Shown here piece by piece: positions 61,131-64,000 of a stretch of DNA of 64,000 bases (position 1 is the first letter of the stretch; each line of letters begins with the position of its first letter). The notes beneath the pieces were generated by a model. It was not told where the DNA came from. It saw only the letters and a program-made list of their open reading frames with translations, and searched no databases. The stretch comes from Vibrio sp. CB1-14. Its GTDB lineage: Bacteria > Pseudomonadota > Gammaproteobacteria > Enterobacterales > Vibrionaceae. A program made the translations under genes and the position numbers. The stretch lies in contig NZ_CP115920.1 of NCBI RefSeq assembly GCF_040412085.2, positions 1,550,001 through 1,614,000 of the forward strand, written 5' to 3'.

Positions 61131-63337
61131 CTAAAATCGATGCATTTTGAGGTTCTTCAAATCGATATCTCGACCAGCCTCTTCAACATTTTTCAGTGAT
61201 TCATACAAGTTTCTTTTTAAATGAAGAAATAGGTAGAAGCCAGCAATGTCATTTTTGTCTATCTCGTCCAAGTCGAGCGACTCGAAAAAGGTTTCGAGAG
61301 CTTGTTCCGCTTGGGTGTAGTCTTGCTCAGCTTGCTCGAAATAAGCATGGCTATTTGATCGAGCGATACCATTCACCTCGAGCCCATGCACTCTGACGAG
61401 GCTTGGTAAAACAGTATCAATGTGAGTCTCTCTAAGCTTAGTAATCAATGAGTTATTTTTCAGAATTGTTTGTGCAGCAACGAGGTTATTCACATGTCCT
61501 ATTAATACTCCGCAGCGTTTGGCGTAGTGAACTAAGTGTTGTTGGCTATTGTTATCGAAATAGCTCACGTCGACCTTACTTGCCCAAAGCACCAGCTTTT
61601 TAGAGGCGACATTGGCGGTTTTGACGTGTAATGCGAGGCGCAGCCTTGTTAGCCAGTTTGGTTTGATATTTTGCATGCCGAGCAGCAAACGGTGTAAGTG
61701 AAAGAAAAGTCGCTGCCTAACGGTTAAAAATAGATGCTCCGCTTTGCTGGAAAAAGGAAAGTAGTGCGAAAACACTATCATCAGCACCACAAGGTAAAAT
61801 AAGGTCATGACGGTAAGAATGATGCCAAAGTGATAGGTCATAGTGTTGTCTATCCCAAGCACAAACATACCCAACATAAAGAAGATGGTGATAGGCCCTT
61901 TAAATAGGTAAAAGCCGATAAAGGTATAAATAAATAGGAACAGTGCGAGTTCAATTCCGAGCTCTAGCGCGGGCAAAATAAACACATAGGCGGGGATAGC
62001 GAATAAAAAACCGAATGTGAACAGAAATCCCAGCGCTTTAGGATGAAGCGGCATAAAAGACAGGACAGCCATAAATATGGTGGAGAAAATCACAAAGCTG
62101 TAACCACCAGGTGGGTTAAACATAATCCATAAACCACCTGCGACCCAGTAAGTGACGAAGACTTTAATCGATGTTTTAAAGTTTTCTGCATCCCACCACA
62201 AAAAGGCACTAGGCATTGGAGGAAGCGTTTCTTTAAACGACACCACTTTAGTGATAGAGTCAATACAGCTAACCGCTTCAGCAAGCTTACCTGCGTTACC
62301 ATAAAGCCGATTCAATAGATAGCCCAAGGTCAACACCGACGCCCTGGAAAGGTGACCGCTTGCTGCCAATTTTGCTTCATCAACTTGCAGCTTCTTCTCT
62401 TCAAAGCGAAATGACTCTCCACCCTCAGGAGAATCTAAAAACTGCTGACTTTGCGAGAGCAGCGTTTCAATTTGCGCGACAAACGCAGGGAACTCGGCCA
62501 AGTAATCATTGGTGTCTTCATGGTTGAAGCGCGCGCTTGACGCAGTCGCAAGGAGTTGGGTAATTTTCTGACTGTGGTGGATGACCAATTTCCACTCATG
62601 CATGTACGCGGCGACTTCACTACTCTCCTTTCTTATGACGTTGAAGCGCTGCTCAAGCGTGGTTTGTGCGGCGAAGAGTTTTTCGACTAGATCGTCGATG
62701 GATGGAGTCGTGTTTTCGGCATAATCACGTTCACCAGTTTCGTCTTTTATCTCATTTGGTTGAACATCATTCGAAGCGGAAGTCGCCATACCTGGTAAAG
62801 ATGAGGAAATTGCGGCGAAGGTTTTTTGTTGGATGTCTAAGGTTTCTTGAAGCAGCGCAGTGAGGTTTTGCTCTGCTTTACTGGGGAATAAATAGACGCC
62901 AACCAAGGTGTATATCGTCACTCCAAATACCGTCATATAAGCACGGTCGACACCATACAGAAATGCACCTTCGGCATCGCCACCGTTTGACATCATTAGC
63001 GTCATGACAGCCGTCAGCATGAGTAGAGTAGGGTCGCTTTGATAGGCGTTGCGAAAGTAAAAGATAAACGACACCACAATAGACACGCTTAACATATACA
63101 AAAATCGGTCTTGAGCAAAAGCACCCACTAAAATAAGACCGATGACTGCACCGGCAATAGTGCCAAGTACTCTGAGGCTGCCTTTTTCAAAGACTCACGC
63201 TGACTCCCCGTCGATGCAATGAGCATAACGGTAGTCGCAGCCGTGGAAGCTTGAGGCCATCCCATAGCAAAAGGTATGAGATAAGCGAGAGTCAAACTTA
63301 GCGCCACCTTAGTGGCAAATCGCGCTTTGCTGTTCAT
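61131..63337 (-). pseudogene. FUSC-family (AaeB-like) efflux pump, frameshifted
   Basis: Two overlapping frames make one FUSC protein of about 735 aa. The first (63337 downward) reads MNSKARFATKVALSLTLAYL through GSQRESLKK; the second continues with GSLRVLGTIAGAVIGLILVG (that is, GSLRVLGxxxGAVIG, the FUSC consensus) and the rest to 61131. The break lies at a run of five A in the coding strand (plus strand T 63183-63187); six would restore one frame. Helices and the C-terminal FUSC half are intact. The pump would export aromatic acids or similar. A true frameshift, an assembly error and a programmed slip are all open; see findings. Confidence 0.85.
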
Positions 63338-63561
63338 TATCCTTGAATTGAAGAGGGGCTTAACAGAAATATAGACGTTAAATAATGATTTGGGTGGCTA
63401 ACATCAAGAAATCTAAAAACTTTAGTGTGTTTGGTGAACTGCCACGACCCTTTTAAAATAGAGCGCTAAGCTTGTGGACTTTCGTTTTTTCGTGAAGTTG
63501 TACTGCATATCTGTACAAAATCTCCTAGATTCATAGAAGTGACCAGTAAAAGGGACTTAAC

Positions 63562-64000
63562 GTGCTGAAACTAAAAGGGCTAAGTGGGAGAACGTTAGTA
63601 TTGATATACACGACTTTCGTCATGTGTGTATTCGCTATTGCTTCTGTCGTTATTTTAGGTCGAGAATCTAAGCACGCGATAGACTATCTGCAAACAACTG
63701 GATCGAATTTAGAGCTGCAAGCCGCGAAGTTGTTTGTTGAAGAATACTTAGACAATGCAAAGGCGCGCGTGAAACTGGCGTCGAGCAATAAAGACATTAT
63801 CGGGTTTCTTGAAGGTAAACAGAGCGTCAACCTTGATTCGACTTTACACCGTTATGAGGGAGACACTCGTTCCGTTTTGTTTGCGGTGTTTAACGCGGAT
63901 AGGGAAGTCCTTTTTGAAGACAAGTTTAGGCACCCATCTCGAACCAATGAAATCCGTATTTTTAATGAAATGAAGCAAATGGCGTCGAACCTTATTACGC
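63562..64000 (+). CDS. membrane-anchored sensor protein, N-terminus (partial)
   Basis: GTG start after AGGGACTTAAC. The first 146 residues are MLKLKGLSGRTLVLIYTTFV, a membrane helix to about residue 34, then a periplasmic-looking domain (HAIDYLQTTGSNLELQAAKL, VKLASSNKDIIGFLEG). This is the usual start of a chemoreceptor, kinase or diguanylate cyclase with a single-helix anchor and an external ligand domain. The rest lies outside the window, so the output domain is unknown. Confidence 0.7.
   Translation, partial: MLKLKGLSGRTLVLIYTTFVMCVFAIASVVILGRESKHAIDYLQTTGSNLELQAAKLFVEEYLDNAKARVKLASSNKDIIGFLEGKQSVNLDSTLHRYEGDTRSVLFAVFNADREVLFEDKFRHPSRTNEIRIFNEMKQMASNLIT

Noticed and set aside
63183..63192. 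Programmed -1 frameshift in the FUSC gene
   Set aside because: The site is G AAA AAG, not A AAA AAG, and no downstream structure was identified; a homopolymer indel or assembly error is simpler. Left open in the finding.
1..64000. CRISPR array, rRNA, tRNA, IS element or prophage
   Set aside because: No spaced direct repeats, transposase or integrase motifs, phage structural genes or conserved rRNA/tRNA sequence were noticed on reading both strands.

Overview
The window reads as a stretch of a Vibrio-type gammaproteobacterial chromosome. AspC, AsnRS, PabB and the serine deaminase are recognisably close to the E. coli proteins. The run aspC - asnS - MCP - sdaA - sdaC - nudL - pabB - fumA - ycjXF matches, from memory, the Vibrio cholerae chromosome I order. 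No rRNA, tRNA, IS element, prophage or CRISPR array was seen. Genes are dense, and many units end in clear Rho-independent hairpins.

Layout. 1-4982: the start of an ABC transporter, a DsbA-family thiol protein, a small Rossmann oxidoreductase, a small membrane protein, cystathionine beta-lyase (metC) and cardiolipin synthase. 5455-8541: an NSS-family Na+ symporter, then an overlapping RNA pseudouridine synthase / rRNA methyltransferase-like pair. 9111-11498: a large lipoprotein of unknown function, lying between two palindromic dispersed repeats and preceded by two strong inverted repeats. 11830-14494: two DUF1289 proteins, a patatin-like lipase and a META-domain lipoprotein. 14534-20650: a DnaQ-like exonuclease with a cNMP/CBS/nucleotidyltransferase protein, aspC, and asnS. 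20776-27260: a chemoreceptor with a periplasmic c-heme motif, a PIG-V-like glycosyltransferase pair, and the sdaC-sdaA serine uptake/deamination unit.

28095-36111 is the most interesting part. It is an apparently accessory signalling block between nudL and pabB: an orphan Hpt protein, an RpoS-like sigma factor, two small uncharacterised paralogues, a PAS/degenerate-GGDEF/EAL protein, an unknown 321-aa protein, an H-NOX nitric-oxide sensor and its soluble hybrid kinase (HqsK type). It puts NO sensing, phosphorelay, c-di-GMP turnover and an alternative sigma factor side by side.

36131-45869: pabB, class I fumarase, a 61-aa two-helix membrane protein, ycjXF, a DASS carboxylate transporter co-transcribed with its own histidine kinase and response regulator, and a periplasmic rhodanese. 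46282-51924: a six-gene Mrp/Mnh-type multisubunit Na+/H+ antiporter operon with subunits A and B fused, followed by an unlisted 24-aa membrane ORF. 52221-56453: PilZ, GNAT, PsiE, GST, a HExxH-containing protein, a remnant of a histidine phosphatase, and a methyltransferase. 56563-63337: a leftward cluster containing an AaeB-like FUSC pump (frameshifted here), an outer-membrane factor lipoprotein, a DUF1656 protein, a membrane fusion protein, a K+ channel and an AI-2E-family transporter. 63562-64000: the start of a membrane-anchored sensor that runs off the window.

Starts were moved inward from the longest reading frame wherever a ribosome binding site or family length supported it; those choices are stated in the entries.
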